A stretch of 64,000 nucleotides of DNA from Salinisphaera sp. T31B1 (GCF_040361275.1 NZ_APNH01000006.1:1-64000), one strand, 5' to 3'; positions 17,093 through 25,980 are shown, numbered from the stretch's first letter. Program-made: numbers and translations. Notes: generated from the letters alone by a model not told the origin.

Positions 17093-18319
17093 TCAGGCGG
17101 CGAGTTTCCCGCCAGGGCCGAAGAACTCGTAATGCACATCCTGTTCAGGCACGCCGCGTTCGCGCAGCAGTGCATGGACATGCTCGAGCATTGGTGTCGG
17201 GCCGCAAAAGTAATAGGCCGCTAGCTGTTCACCGACCATCTCGTCGAGTAGCGTTGCGTCGATCAGGCCCTCACTGTCGTGCAGCCCGGCGGCGCGATCG
17301 GCCTCGCGAGGCGCGTCGTAGCGCACATGAACGCTGAGGTTCGGGTGCTTGGTCTTCAGCGCCTTCAATTCGTCCGAAAAAGCTTGGACGGCGCCGTTGA
17401 GCGCACCTTGAATAAAAATGATCGGACGCGTGTTGTTCGAGTTTTCAACGGCAGCGTGCAGCATCGAGATGATGGGCGTTACCCCCACGCCGCCGGCGAT
17501 GAACACCAGCGCCTTATGATCGTTATCAGGCATTTCGAGCGTGAACTCGCCACAGGGCGGGCTGAGTTCTACGCGATCACCGGCACGAATGCGATCGTGC
17601 AGATAATTCGAGAAGATGCCGTTCGGTGCCTGCGCTGCGGCCGCGGGTTCGCGCTTGACGCTGATTCGGTAGTAATCGCTGCCAGGCGGATTCGACAGGC
17701 TGTAATTGCGCATGATCGCCTGGCCATTCGAAAGAGTCGCACGAATAGTAATGTACTGCCCCGGCGCATGGGCAGCCAACGGTTGGCCGTCCAGGGGCTT
17801 GAGATAGAACGACGTGATGTTGTCGCTGCTTTTCTCGCGCCGATCAACGATGAACGACTTGAAGCCGTGCCAGCCGTATACCGTGTCCTGGGTGCTGTAG
17901 ATCTGTTTCTCGCGGGCGATAAATATGTCCGCCAGTACGGCGTAAGCCGCTGCCCATGCGTCGATGATGTCGTCGGTCGCGGCTTCGCCGAGCACTTCGC
18001 GAATTGAAGCGAGAAGGTTGTCGCCGACGATCGGGTAATGCTCGGGCTGGATGCTCAGCGATGCGTGCTTCTGTGCGATCAGTTCGACGGCGTCGCCGAG
18101 CACGGCCGGGTTATCGATATGCTGCGCATACGCCAGGATCGCGCCGGCCAGAGCGCGCTGCTGGCTGCCCGAGTGCTGGTGCGCCGGGTTGAAATAGTCA
18201 CGTACCTCCGGATTGACGCGAAACATCCGTTCGTAGAAATGCCGTGTCAGCGTTTCGCCGTGCGCCTGCAATACCGGTACCGTCTGTTTGACGATCGATT
18301 TTTGTTGATCCGTAAGCAC
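17093..18319 (-). CDS. hmp: Flavohemoprotein, nitric oxide dioxygenase
   Basis: The 408-residue enzyme converts NO and O2 to nitrate in the cytoplasm. With the GTG at 18319 as start, the globin residues fall at Tyr29, Gln53 and His85, the same numbers as in E. coli Hmp, which decides the start; GGAG lies seven bases upstream. The FAD part shows RNYSLSNPP and the NAD part GGVGVTPIISML and YYFCGPTPML. An open frame to ATG 18346 would run into the operator and is rejected. The gene is divergent from nsrR and should be repressed by it in the absence of NO. Confidence 0.95.
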   Translation of the reverse strand: MLTDQQKSIVKQTVPVLQAHGETLTRHFYERMFRVNPEVRDYFNPAHQHSGSQQRALAGAILAYAQHIDNPAVLGDAVELIAQKHASLSIQPEHYPIVGDNLLASIREVLGEAATDDIIDAWAAAYAVLADIFIAREKQIYSTQDTVYGWHGFKSFIVDRREKSSDNITSFYLKPLDGQPLAAHAPGQYITIRATLSNGQAIMRNYSLSNPPGSDYYRISVKREPAAAAQAPNGIFSNYLHDRIRAGDRVELSPPCGEFTLEMPDNDHKALVFIAGGVGVTPIISMLHAAVENSNNTRPIIFIQGALNGAVQAFSDELKALKTKHPNLSVHVRYDAPREADRAAGLHDSEGLIDATLLDEMVGEQLAAYYFCGPTPMLEHVHALLRERGVPEQDVHYEFFGPGGKLAA

Positions 18320-18342
18320 CGTTGTCTCCAAATAGGTAAGTG

Positions 18343-18367
18343 ACATGCCAATTAATAATTGGTATGT
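18343..18367. promoter_or_regulatory. NsrR operator between hmp and nsrR
   Basis: ACATGCCAATT-AAT-AATTGGTATGT is an 11-3-11 dyad with one mismatch, of the size and AT-rich centre expected for NsrR sites. It lies 24 bp upstream of the hmp GTG and 30 bp upstream of nsrR ATG, so NsrR probably controls both. Confidence 0.8.
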
Positions 18368-18397
18368 TAGTTACCGAATTAAGAAAGTCAAGCCGTC

Positions 18398-18829
18398 ATG
18401 CAACTGACCACACATACGGACTATTCCCTGAGGCTGCTGATCTATCTGGCGGTTCGAAAAGAGGGCATGCCGGCGACGGTTCAGGCGGCGGCCGATCGCT
18501 ATCGTATTTCTGCGAACCATATGGCGAAGGTGGCTCAGACCCTTGTGCTATATGGCTATATCAACAGCCAGCGAGGCCGCGGTGGTGGGCTGTCGCTCGC
18601 AAAACCGGCGAGCCAGATCAATATCGGTGCGGTGGTTCGTCGTACGGAAAATCTCAGGCTGCTCGAATGCTTTGGCCCGAACTCGACCTGTCCGATCGAT
18701 CCCGCATGCCGGTTGAAGAATATTCTGGGCCGCGCGCAGACCGCATTTCTTGAGGTGCTCGATGAGTATTCGCTGGATGGTCTCGTAACCAACGAGGACG
18801 AATTACGGATGTTGCTCGGCGGCGCGTGA
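18398..18829 (+). CDS. nsrR: Rrf2-family NO-sensing repressor NsrR
   Basis: The 143-residue repressor starts MQLTTHTDYSLRLLIYLAV as in NsrR. A winged helix-turn-helix includes ISANHMAKVAQTL. Iron-sulfur ligands are Cys91, Cys98 and Cys104 (ECFGPNSTCPIDPAC), one or two residues off the E. coli spacing. NO damages the cluster and releases DNA. It is divergent from hmp across a 25-bp dyad. Downstream genes (AhpD-like, nitronate monooxygenase-like, DUF2945, DUF488) follow closely in the same direction and may be in its operon. Confidence 0.93.
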   Translation: MQLTTHTDYSLRLLIYLAVRKEGMPATVQAAADRYRISANHMAKVAQTLVLYGYINSQRGRGGGLSLAKPASQINIGAVVRRTENLRLLECFGPNSTCPIDPACRLKNILGRAQTAFLEVLDEYSLDGLVTNEDELRMLLGGA

Positions 18830-18870
18830 GCGCCACGGCGGTTTCCATTCACACCAAGCAGGAGCCAATA

Positions 18871-19188
18871 ATGAGCCAAACACCGGGACGAAAGCGCAAG
18901 GAACTGACACCGGGTGCCGAGCAGGCGTGGCGAACGTTTAGCAAGGCGGTCTTTGCCGAGGGCGAACTCGATGCCAAGACCAAGCAGCTGATTGCCGTCG
19001 CTGTGGCACACGTTACGCAGTGTCCACACTGTATCGAGGCGCATGCACCGGCGGCCAAGCGGGCCGGCGCGACCCAGGGACAGGTCATGGAAGCGATCTG
19101 GGTGGCCGCAGAAATGCGGGCCGGGGGCGCTGTCGCGCATTCACATCTCGCGCTGGATGCCTACGACAGCGCCCCAGGTGGCGCTTAG
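18871..19188 (+). CDS. Carboxymuconolactone decarboxylase/AhpD-like protein
   Basis: This is a 105-residue protein with the AhpD-type CPHC motif (Cys51, Cys54) followed by IEAHAPAAKRAGAT, and a helix EAIWVAAEMRAGGAVAH. Such proteins act as thiol-disulfide reductants for peroxiredoxins or as small decarboxylase-like oligomers. The ATG at 18871 has AGGAG nine bases upstream and is preferred to a GTG overlapping nsrR. Its stop touches the start of the next gene. Confidence 0.88.
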   Translation: MSQTPGRKRKELTPGAEQAWRTFSKAVFAEGELDAKTKQLIAVAVAHVTQCPHCIEAHAPAAKRAGATQGQVMEAIWVAAEMRAGGAVAHSHLALDAYDSAPGGA

Positions 19189-20163
19189 ATGTACAACGCC
19201 TTGAAAGAATTATTGGGTATCGAACATCCGATCCTGCTGGCGCCCATGGGCAACGTCTCGGGCGGCGCGTTAGCGGCGGTCGTGAGCAAGGCGGGCGGTC
19301 TAGGCTTGATCGGCGCGGGTTACGGCGATGCGGACTGGTTGGATCGCGAATTCCAGAAAGCAGGCGAAGCGAGGATCGGTGTCGGATTTATAACCTGGGC
19401 TCTAGCGCGCAATCCGTCACTGCTTGATCTGGCGCTCGCCTACGAGCCCGAGGCGGTGATGTTCTCGTTCGGCGACTGCACGCCGTTTCTACCCGCGGTG
19501 CGCGAAGCTGGCGCGAAGATCATCTGTCAGGTCCAGACGTTGGCGCAGGCGCGTGATGCCGCGGCTGCCGGCGCGGATCTGATCGTGGCCCAGGGTACGG
19601 AAGCGGGCGGGCACGGTGGGACACGGTCCACATTGACCTTGGTTCCGGCTGTCGTGGACGCCGTGGCGCCAACGCCGGTCGTCGCTGCCGGCGGTATCGC
19701 CGACGGGCGTGGACTGGCTGCCGTATGCATGCTCGGGGCTTCGGGTGCGCTGATTGGCACGCGGTTTTTTGCCAGCGAAGAGGCGCTGGGCCATGCCAAC
19801 GCGAAACGCTTTATCGTCGAAAGTCGAGGCGATGCAACAGTAAGAACGCGCGTGTTCGATATTGTGCGCGGCTATCCTTGGCCGGTGCATATCACCGGTC
19901 GCGTGCCGCTCAACCGCTTCTCGGAGCAGTGGCATGGGCGTGAAGATGCCTTGTCTGCCGATCTGGCCCATCAGCAGATACGCTACCGCGAAGCCGAAGC
20001 CGCGAACGATACCGATACCACGGTTGTGTTTGCCGGCGAGGCTGTGGATTTGATCGATACCATCGAGCCGGCGGAAGCGATCGTCGCGCGGCTCGCAAGC
20101 GAGGCGTACCGGCTGATGGGCATTCCTTCTACATCCGACGCGAAAATTGGGAGCGTGCGATGA
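19189..20163 (+). CDS. NAD(P)H-dependent flavin oxidoreductase / nitronate monooxygenase family
   Basis: The 324-residue TIM-barrel FMN enzyme starts ALKELLGIEHPILLAPMGNVSGG, with the family APM motif. It has AQGTEAGGHGGTR (phosphate loop and the histidine used in nitronate oxidation) and GGIADGRGLAAVCMLGASGALIGTRF. It probably oxidises nitronates or reduces quinones; position after hmp/nsrR suggests a nitrogen-stress role. It starts directly after the AhpD-like stop and overlaps the next gene by ATGA. Confidence 0.88.
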   Translation: MYNALKELLGIEHPILLAPMGNVSGGALAAVVSKAGGLGLIGAGYGDADWLDREFQKAGEARIGVGFITWALARNPSLLDLALAYEPEAVMFSFGDCTPFLPAVREAGAKIICQVQTLAQARDAAAAGADLIVAQGTEAGGHGGTRSTLTLVPAVVDAVAPTPVVAAGGIADGRGLAAVCMLGASGALIGTRFFASEEALGHANAKRFIVESRGDATVRTRVFDIVRGYPWPVHITGRVPLNRFSEQWHGREDALSADLAHQQIRYREAEAANDTDTTVVFAGEAVDLIDTIEPAEAIVARLASEAYRLMGIPSTSDAKIGSVR

Positions 20164-20372
20164 GCCAGAAATTCAAGGTTGGCGATCATGTCGCCTGGAA
20201 TTCCGAGGCCGGTCAGGTCAGCGGGCGTATCACCAAGGTCCATACGCGCGATTTCGAATACAAGGGCCATATGCGGCGTGCGTCCGTCGACGAACCGCAG
20301 TATGAGATCGAAAGCGACAAGACCGACCATATCGCGGCTCATAAGGAATCCGCGTTAACGCGGATCGAGTAA
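20160..20372 (+). CDS. DUF2945 / hypervirulence-associated TUDOR-domain protein
   Basis: This 70-residue protein (SQKFKVGDHVAWNSEAGQVSGRITKVHTRDFEYKG...) is the short TUDOR-like DUF2945 domain. The conserved parts are the KxGDxVxWxS start, a G-x-I-x-KV strand and the QYEIESDKT end. Molecular role is unknown. It overlaps the oxidoreductase gene by four bases, so it is translationally coupled. Confidence 0.85.
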   Translation: MSQKFKVGDHVAWNSEAGQVSGRITKVHTRDFEYKGHMRRASVDEPQYEIESDKTDHIAAHKESALTRIE

Positions 20373-20381
20373 AACAGCGCC

Positions 20382-20921
20382 GTGTCGAGTTCTGTCTTCT
20401 ATACCGTCGGCCATTCGACGCGTACGCAGGAAGAGTTGATCGATCTGTTGGGCGTGGGCGGGGTCGATCATGTTGTTGACGTGCGAGCCATGCCGCGTTC
20501 GCGCACCAATCCGCAGTTCAATCACGATGTCTTCGCGATGAGACTCGCGGCCTCGGGTATCGGCTATGACCATAGCGAGGCACTGGCCGGGCTGCGCAAA
20601 CGTTCGAAGACGGTCGCCGACGAGATCAACGGCTTTTGGCGCAACCGCAGCTTTCATAACTACGCGGATTACGCGCTGAGTACGCGCTATCAACAAGCGA
20701 TCGAATCATTGATCGAACTGGGCCAATGCCATGTCTGTGCGCTCATGTGTGCCGAAGCCGTATGGTGGCGCTGTCATCGACGCATCATTGCTGATCACTT
20801 GCTCCATCGCGGCGAGCGCGTCTGTCATCTGATGAACAAGGATCGTATCCAGCCCGCCGAGATGACCTCGGCCGCACGTACCGGCGACAATGGCATGTTG
20901 ATCTACCCCGCGGCCGAGTGA
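20382..20921 (+). CDS. DUF488 family protein
   Basis: The 179-residue product has the DUF488 signatures: YTVGHSTRTQEELIDLL at the start, VVDVRAMPRSRTNPQFN, and LMCAEAVWWRCHRRIIAD with a cysteine-rich loop. GTG 20382 is the start, nine bases after the DUF2945 stop. The function of the family is not established; it often lies with stress genes. Confidence 0.88.
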   Translation: MSSSVFYTVGHSTRTQEELIDLLGVGGVDHVVDVRAMPRSRTNPQFNHDVFAMRLAASGIGYDHSEALAGLRKRSKTVADEINGFWRNRSFHNYADYALSTRYQQAIESLIELGQCHVCALMCAEAVWWRCHRRIIADHLLHRGERVCHLMNKDRIQPAEMTSAARTGDNGMLIYPAAE

Positions 20922-21050
20922 GTGCCGGGCCGCCTCGCTTATGCGCTAGCACGGCGATACCCATACGCGGGACGCCGAGCACGCACAATTTGATCGCCCG
21001 GCAGGCGTACCAAGCGTTGCGTCTGGTCGAACGCCTGCCTACCCTGTGTC

Positions 21051-21115
21051 GTCGAGGCCACGACCTCTCCCAGCTATGGCCCGGAAACGACCGGGACGAC
21101 CCGGCACCGCAGGAG
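21051..21115 (+). ncRNA. Candidate guanidine-II (mini-ykkC) riboswitch upstream of sugE
   Basis: The leader contains CCGGG-ACGA-CCCGG (21091-21104), a perfect stem closed by the ACGA tetraloop that defines guanidine-II hairpins. It ends seven bases before AGGAG. An upstream hairpin GAGG-CCACGA-CCTC (21054-21067) also displays ACGA, although with two extra loop bases. A competing hairpin CCCGG-AAACGA-CCGGG (21080-21095) overlaps the second. Two ACGR hairpins just before the ribosome-binding site of a sugE gene is the classic arrangement. Confidence 0.6.
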
Positions 21116-21121
21116 AGACGC

Positions 21122-21442
21122 GTGCCCTGGATCATATTGTTCGCTGCCGGCCTGTTGGAGATCGTCTGGGCGTTCTCAATGAAGCAATCGGCCGGCTTTT
21201 CCCGACTCACCCCGTCGGTCGTAACACTCGTTGCGATGGTGGCCAGTTTTGGTCTGCTGGCGATTGCGATGCGCACGCTGCCGCTTGGCACGGCCTATAC
21301 GATATGGACCGGGATCGGCGCGGTGGGCGCGTTCTTCGTGGGCGTGTTGGTGCTCGGAGAATCGGCAAGCACACTACGCATTCTGGCGCTGATCCTGATC
21401 GTGGCTGGTCTTGTTCTGATGAAACTCGCGTCCGAAGGATGA
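21122..21442 (+). CDS. sugE: SugE/Gdx guanidinium exporter (SMR family)
   Basis: The 106-residue, four-helix protein matches SugE closely: IILFAAGLLEIVWAFSMK with the essential Glu13, GFSRLTPS, LPLGTAYTIWTGIGAVGAF and VLLLGES-like segments. SugE (Gdx) proteins are proton-coupled guanidinium exporters acting as dual-topology dimers. The start is GTG 21122, with AGGAG in front. The open frame from 20918 is only leader sequence. The probable guanidine-II switch upstream supports the substrate. Confidence 0.92.
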   Translation: MPWIILFAAGLLEIVWAFSMKQSAGFSRLTPSVVTLVAMVASFGLLAIAMRTLPLGTAYTIWTGIGAVGAFFVGVLVLGESASTLRILALILIVAGLVLMKLASEG

Positions 21443-21443
21443 T

Positions 21444-21662
21444 CTATCGCTGAGACGCGGATGGCTGCTCCGTCTTCTCATCGGATTCGGCGAGTGATTC
21501 CAGCGTTTCGGTTAAATTCAGCCTTCGTATCGCGCTGATAGCAACTTCCAGCGCGCCTTCGCCGCATAGCCCGGAGATCGACGCGTCCTCGTAGCCGGCC
21601 AGTGCCGCTTCGATACAGGCATCGCGCACGCCCGCGGCGATTGTCAGTTCATCCGGGCTCAT
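21444..21662 (-). CDS. Small acidic hypothetical protein
   Basis: This 72-residue protein (MSPDELTIAAGVRDACIEAALAGYED...) is a compact helical domain with a conserved-looking SGLCGEGALEVAISAIRRLNL core and an acidic, low-complexity tail. I recall similar short proteins in other proteobacteria but know no function. It lies 26 bp downstream of rnk on the same strand and converges on sugE. Confidence 0.7.
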   Translation of the reverse strand: MSPDELTIAAGVRDACIEAALAGYEDASISGLCGEGALEVAISAIRRLNLTETLESLAESDEKTEQPSASQR

Positions 21663-21688
21663 GGTTAATTCCTTGGCGCGAGTCGCAC

Positions 21689-22087
21689 CTACCGGCGGCG
21701 GGCTTCGGGTTGATCGCGCACCTCGAGCACACGCAGCTTGAGCGTGTCGCCGCCCGGCACCTGCCACTGGATCATCTGGTCGACCGCAAGACCGAGCAGG
21801 GCGCTACCCACTGGCGCGAGTATCGACACCTTTCCGGGGCTGCCGTCCATATCCTTCGGATAGACGAGCGCAAGCTCGAAACGTTTACCGCTATCGACGT
21901 TTTCGAACGCGATAGTGGAATTCATCGTCACCACATCGGCCGAGATTTCGTCGGAGCCTACGACATGGGCGCGGCCGAGTTCAGCCCGCAACTCGGGTAT
22001 GCCGGGCACGCTGTCGCCGGTTTTTTCGAGCAAAGCGTCGATACGTTCGTAATCGGTTTCGGTAACGATGATCGGTGGCTGATCCAT
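21689..22087 (-). CDS. rnk: Rnk, GreA/GreB-like nucleoside diphosphate kinase regulator
   Basis: The 132-residue protein has the Rnk layout: a short N-terminal coiled coil (TETDYERIDALLEK) and a GreA-C/FKBP-like domain (SDEISADVVTMNSTIAFENVD ... VSILAPVGSALLGLAVDQMIQWQVPGG). It binds RNA polymerase and affects Ndk levels in other bacteria. Length matches E. coli Rnk. It probably forms an operon with the small gene downstream. Confidence 0.9.
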   Translation of the reverse strand: MDQPPIIVTETDYERIDALLEKTGDSVPGIPELRAELGRAHVVGSDEISADVVTMNSTIAFENVDSGKRFELALVYPKDMDGSPGKVSILAPVGSALLGLAVDQMIQWQVPGGDTLKLRVLEVRDQPEARRR

Positions 22088-22282
22088 GAGACTATCCGAA
22101 GCTTGTCGCGCTATCAGCGCGACTTTATGAGTGGGTCAACCCGTTATTAAAGCATAGTACAGGCGGTGCCGGAACAAGGCATCGACAGGCAGTATCGCGG
22201 GCGCCGATTGGTTCCGATCCGTCGGGTTTCGACCGCTGGGGCTGCCATGAGCAGGCTTGCCGAGCGACAACCTTCCGCTAGG

Positions 22283-24031
22283 TTAGCTACCGGGCAAGAC
22301 GAAGCCGTCTTCATGCATCCCGCGCCGATGCGCGGCGATCACGGCGGCGCGATCGATATAGCCCACGAGTTTGCGATCGTCCTCGCGGCTGACGATCGGC
22401 AGACGGCCAATATCGTGATAGAGCATTCGGCGCACGGCTTCACGCACCGTTTCGTCGGGGTACGCACGAACGACGTCGGTTGTGCAGATCGTATGTGCGG
22501 TCAACCGGTCGGTCGCTGATTCCGACTGTGCGTGGAGTACGTCGCTGCGCGTGAGGATGCCGATCAGGGTGTTGTCGGCGTCGACAACGACCAGTGCATC
22601 GCTATGGCTTTGCGCTTCGGCTTCGAGGCCCAGGCGGGTCGCGACCGACGCCAGGGACGCGCTCGCGTCAATCGGCTCGAAATGAGTCTGCATTACCGAA
22701 GCGATATCGGCGCGCTCGAGCGGATCGACCTCGAATTCCTGGTTCACACGCAGGCCGCGGCGTGCCAGTTTCTCGGTCATGATCGTGGTGCGCATGTAGA
22801 GAATGCTTATTCCGGTTGCGATCACGCAGACCAGCATCAGGGGCAGTATCGCGTCGTAGTTGCGGGTGATCTCGAAGGCGAAAACGATAAGCGCGAACGT
22901 GGCGCGGGAAGCAGCGGCGAACAACGCCGCCATGCCAACCAACGCAAACGCCGCCGGCTCGAGCGGGGCGCCCGGCAATAGCGCGTTACCCACGATGGCG
23001 AACAGCGCGCCCAGCGCCGCGCCGGTCATGAACATGGGCGCCAGCAGCCCGCCTGACGTGCCCGAACCCAACGATACGAGCAACGCTGCGGTCTTGAATA
23101 CGGCGATCGACAGCAGTGCGGCGACCGCGAACTCATTGTTGAGCACGCCCGTGATCAGGTCGTAGCCCACGCCCAGCACCTCGGGTGCGAACAGCCCGAT
23201 CATGCCGAGGCCCAGACCGCCCAGGGCCGGGCGCCAGATATCGCCGATCGGCAGCGCCTCGAACGCGTCTTCGACCACGAACAGCAGCTTGCTGAAACCC
23301 ACGGCAACGAAACCGATTAGGATCGCGAACAGGACATATGCCGGGGCGTTGAACGGCAAGCCGAAGCTTACGGCATCCATCGCGAACAGCGGGCCGTCGC
23401 CGATGAGAGCATGGCGCAACGCGGTCGCCACTGCCGTAGCGATAACCAGCGGTATGAACGAGCGCGGACGGAATTCGAACAGCAACAGTTCTATTGCGAG
23501 GATCACGCCCGCAAGCGGTGTGCCGAAGATCGCGGCCATCCCGCCGGCCGCACCGCAGGCCAACAGCACCTTGCGCTCCGCTGCTGTTGTAGAAACCACT
23601 TGTCCGAGCAGAGAGCCCAGCGCGCCCCCGGTCTGGATGATCGGCCCTTCGGCGCCAAAGGGGCCGCCGCTACCGATCGCGACGACCGTAGATATTGGTT
23701 TGAAGATCGCTACCCGCAGAGAGATACGGCTGTCGCTGGTCAGCACGGCTTCCATGGCTTCGGGGATGCCGTGGCCCTTGATCTTGGGCGAGCCATAGCG
23801 GGCCATCAGCCCGACAAGCAATCCACCGATGGCGGGCACGATGACGATCCACGCGCCAAGGTTATGGTCCGCGACGCTCGGCAGTTCAAACGAAACGGCT
23901 TGCATGAACGTGACGTTGAGCGCGAGCGCGATGAGGTTGAACAAGGCGTACGCGACCAGCCCCGCCAGCAAGCCGGCCACGCACGCAAGCACCGACATAT
24001 GTACCGCGCGCAAACGTTCGTGGCGGCTCAT
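22283..24031 (-). CDS. ClC-type chloride channel/transporter with C-terminal CBS pair
   Basis: The roughly 582-residue protein has ten or more hydrophobic helices and the ClC filter motifs: GSGGPFGAEGPIIQTGG (gating Glu in GAEGP) and GSGTSGGLLAPMF. Two CBS domains follow from about residue 430 (ALVVVDADNTLIGILTRSDVL and RLPIVSREDDRKLVGYIDRAAV). It moves chloride, possibly against protons, for pH or osmotic control. The ATG at 24031 is used; a TTG at 24082 is less likely. Confidence 0.9.
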   Translation of the reverse strand: MSRHERLRAVHMSVLACVAGLLAGLVAYALFNLIALALNVTFMQAVSFELPSVADHNLGAWIVIVPAIGGLLVGLMARYGSPKIKGHGIPEAMEAVLTSDSRISLRVAIFKPISTVVAIGSGGPFGAEGPIIQTGGALGSLLGQVVSTTAAERKVLLACGAAGGMAAIFGTPLAGVILAIELLLFEFRPRSFIPLVIATAVATALRHALIGDGPLFAMDAVSFGLPFNAPAYVLFAILIGFVAVGFSKLLFVVEDAFEALPIGDIWRPALGGLGLGMIGLFAPEVLGVGYDLITGVLNNEFAVAALLSIAVFKTAALLVSLGSGTSGGLLAPMFMTGAALGALFAIVGNALLPGAPLEPAAFALVGMAALFAAASRATFALIVFAFEITRNYDAILPLMLVCVIATGISILYMRTTIMTEKLARRGLRVNQEFEVDPLERADIASVMQTHFEPIDASASLASVATRLGLEAEAQSHSDALVVVDADNTLIGILTRSDVLHAQSESATDRLTAHTICTTDVVRAYPDETVREAVRRMLYHDIGRLPIVSREDDRKLVGYIDRAAVIAAHRRGMHEDGFVLPGS

Positions 24032-24189
24032 GAAAGATTGATTGTTCACGGCGAGCGTAAGCAGAGGTTGAACGGATCGCAAATTCTGCCGGAGACTGAT
24101 GTTGATTGCAGGTATTAATCGACGGACCGTAGCGTTGCGTTTCTTATTAAAGGTAGGATGATTGGTTAATAGGTCATATAGGAGAGATC

Positions 24190-24867
24190 ATGAAGTTGGC
24201 CCAACTGTCGCGCGGCTCGCTCGTGGAGTTGGTGATAGACAGTCTTCGAGAAGCGATCGAAACGAAGCGGTGGCCCGTCGACGAACGCATTCCGACGGAG
24301 TCGGCCTTGTCCGAGCAGTTGGGTGTGAGTCGGAATACGGTCCGAGAGGCCGTACGCGTGCTGGCGCATGTCGGCCTGCTTCAGGTCCGCCAAGGCGATG
24401 GCACCTACGTGCGCGCGCAATGCGACCCGGGCGAAACCTTGCGCCGGATTGATCGAGCCGCGCTGCGTGATCGCATCGAAGTGAGGCTGACCCTGGAGGT
24501 CGAGGCCGCACGCTTGGCGGCCGCGCGACGCAATGATTCCGACCTGCGGGAGATGCGCTGCACGCTCGATGCCCGCCGCGACGCCGGCATGGATCTGTCT
24601 CAGCGCATCGATTACGACGAGCGATTTCATCACGCCGTAGTTGCCAGTGCGCGTAACAGTGCGCTCTCCGATCTTTACGCCTACTTCTCGCGCGCGATTC
24701 GGAACACGATCGAACGCACGGAGATCGATCTCGATCTGCCAGAGCCGACCCAGGCCGATCACGAAGCGTTACTGCAGGCGATCGAAGCAGGCGATGCAGA
24801 AGCAGCCGAGTCTGCGGCCCGACACCTCTTAACGCCGTCGCTGACGGCTCTGACATCCGAGCGTTAA
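24190..24867 (+). CDS. GntR-family (FadR-type) transcriptional regulator
   Basis: The 225-residue regulator has an N-terminal GntR winged helix (RIPTESALSEQLGVSRNTVREAVRVLAHVGLLQVRQGDGTYV) and a helical FCD effector domain with DYDERFHHAVV and the late metal-type histidine (ADHEALLQAIEAGD, ARHLL). A GGAGAG site precedes ATG 24190. It ends three bases before a bile-acid-symporter-family gene, so it probably controls that transporter. Confidence 0.9.
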   Translation: MKLAQLSRGSLVELVIDSLREAIETKRWPVDERIPTESALSEQLGVSRNTVREAVRVLAHVGLLQVRQGDGTYVRAQCDPGETLRRIDRAALRDRIEVRLTLEVEAARLAAARRNDSDLREMRCTLDARRDAGMDLSQRIDYDERFHHAVVASARNSALSDLYAYFSRAIRNTIERTEIDLDLPEPTQADHEALLQAIEAGDAEAAESAARHLLTPSLTALTSER

Positions 24868-24870
24868 ACC

Positions 24871-25860
24871 ATGCGTCGCTTTATCGATGGGTTCACCATG
24901 CTGTTGCTCGGCGCGATCGTGCTCGCCGCTTTTGTGCCCGCACGCGGCGACGCCGCGGACATGATGGGTGTGGCCGGGCAGGTCGCCGTCGCGCTGCTGT
25001 TCTTTATTCACGGTGCAGCGCTGTCGCGCGCGTCGGTGCTGACCGGCGCCGCGCACTGGCGGCTGCACCTGTTCATATTCGCGATTACCTTCGTCTGCTT
25101 TCCGCTCGTCGTACTGCCCATATCGGGGCTGGCACCAGTTTGGATACCACCCGAACTGGCACTCGGCTTTCTCTACCTTGGCGCCTTGCCGTCGGCGGTT
25201 TCTTCGTCGATAGCATTTACGGCAATGGCCGGCGGTAATGTGCCCGCGGCGGTCTGCAGTGCAGCGGCCTCGAACGTCTTCGGCATGATGATGACGCCGT
25301 TTCTGTTAATACTTCTTGCGCAGACTGCCGGCGGTGATGCATTCGCCGTGGGTGATGCCTTGCGGGATATCGTTGTGCAGCTTCTCCTGCCCTTTGCCGC
25401 GGGCCAGGCCATCAGGCCTTGGGTCGCCGACTTTATGGACCGGCATGAGGCACTTTCGTCACGCTACGATCAAGCAGTGATCCTGATGATCGTCTACGCC
25501 GCGTTTTCGAAGTCGGTGGCCAGCGGACTGTGGCACGACCTGCCGCTGGGTGCGATTGCACTCGCAATTGGTCTGTGTGCAGTTTTACTCGCGGCCATGA
25601 TCGGTATCGCAATGGGCTTGTCACGGAGACTTGGCTTCAACCTCGCGGACGAGACCGCAGCAGTATTTTGCGGCTCGAAGAAGAGCCTGGCGTCGGGTCT
25701 ACCCATGGCGAATGTTCTGTTTGCCAGCAATCCAGCGCTCGGTATGATCGTGCTGCCCATCATGGTCTACAACCAGATTCAGATCGTGGTCGGTGCGTTA
25801 CTGGCCAAAGCTTATGCGAAACGCTTGCGACGCCAGACGGTGAAGGAGCCGGACACATAA
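24871..25860 (+). CDS. Bile acid:sodium symporter family transporter (YfeH-like)
   Basis: The 329-residue membrane protein has about nine to ten helices. It shows the family blocks FFIHGAALSRASVLTGA, LGALPSAVSSSIAFTAMAGGNVPAAVCSAAASN and FCGSKKSLASGLPMANVLF. YfeH-type members transport unknown organic anions, not bile acids. It is the second gene of a GntR operon, so uptake or efflux of the regulator's ligand is likely. Confidence 0.9.
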   Translation: MRRFIDGFTMLLLGAIVLAAFVPARGDAADMMGVAGQVAVALLFFIHGAALSRASVLTGAAHWRLHLFIFAITFVCFPLVVLPISGLAPVWIPPELALGFLYLGALPSAVSSSIAFTAMAGGNVPAAVCSAAASNVFGMMMTPFLLILLAQTAGGDAFAVGDALRDIVVQLLLPFAAGQAIRPWVADFMDRHEALSSRYDQAVILMIVYAAFSKSVASGLWHDLPLGAIALAIGLCAVLLAAMIGIAMGLSRRLGFNLADETAAVFCGSKKSLASGLPMANVLFASNPALGMIVLPIMVYNQIQIVVGALLAKAYAKRLRRQTVKEPDT

Positions 25861-25902
25861 GTCTCGTACGGTACGCTTGTGTGAAGAACTTATCCAAGAG
25901 GT

Positions 25903-25919
25903 ATGTCCGCTTTGGGTCG
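25903..25919 (+). repeat. Dispersed motif copy, left flank of integrase element
   Basis: ATGTCCGCTTTGGGTCG is identical to 39067-39083. An inverted relative (ATAAGTCCGCTTTTGGCC on the minus strand) lies at 26677-26694 after the integrase remnant. The pair frames the integrase like element ends. Confidence 0.6.
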
Positions 25920-25980
25920 CTACCTGATCACGGGTAATCGGTCGGATATTGACGGTTCCGGTCATCAAAAAGGAATCGTC

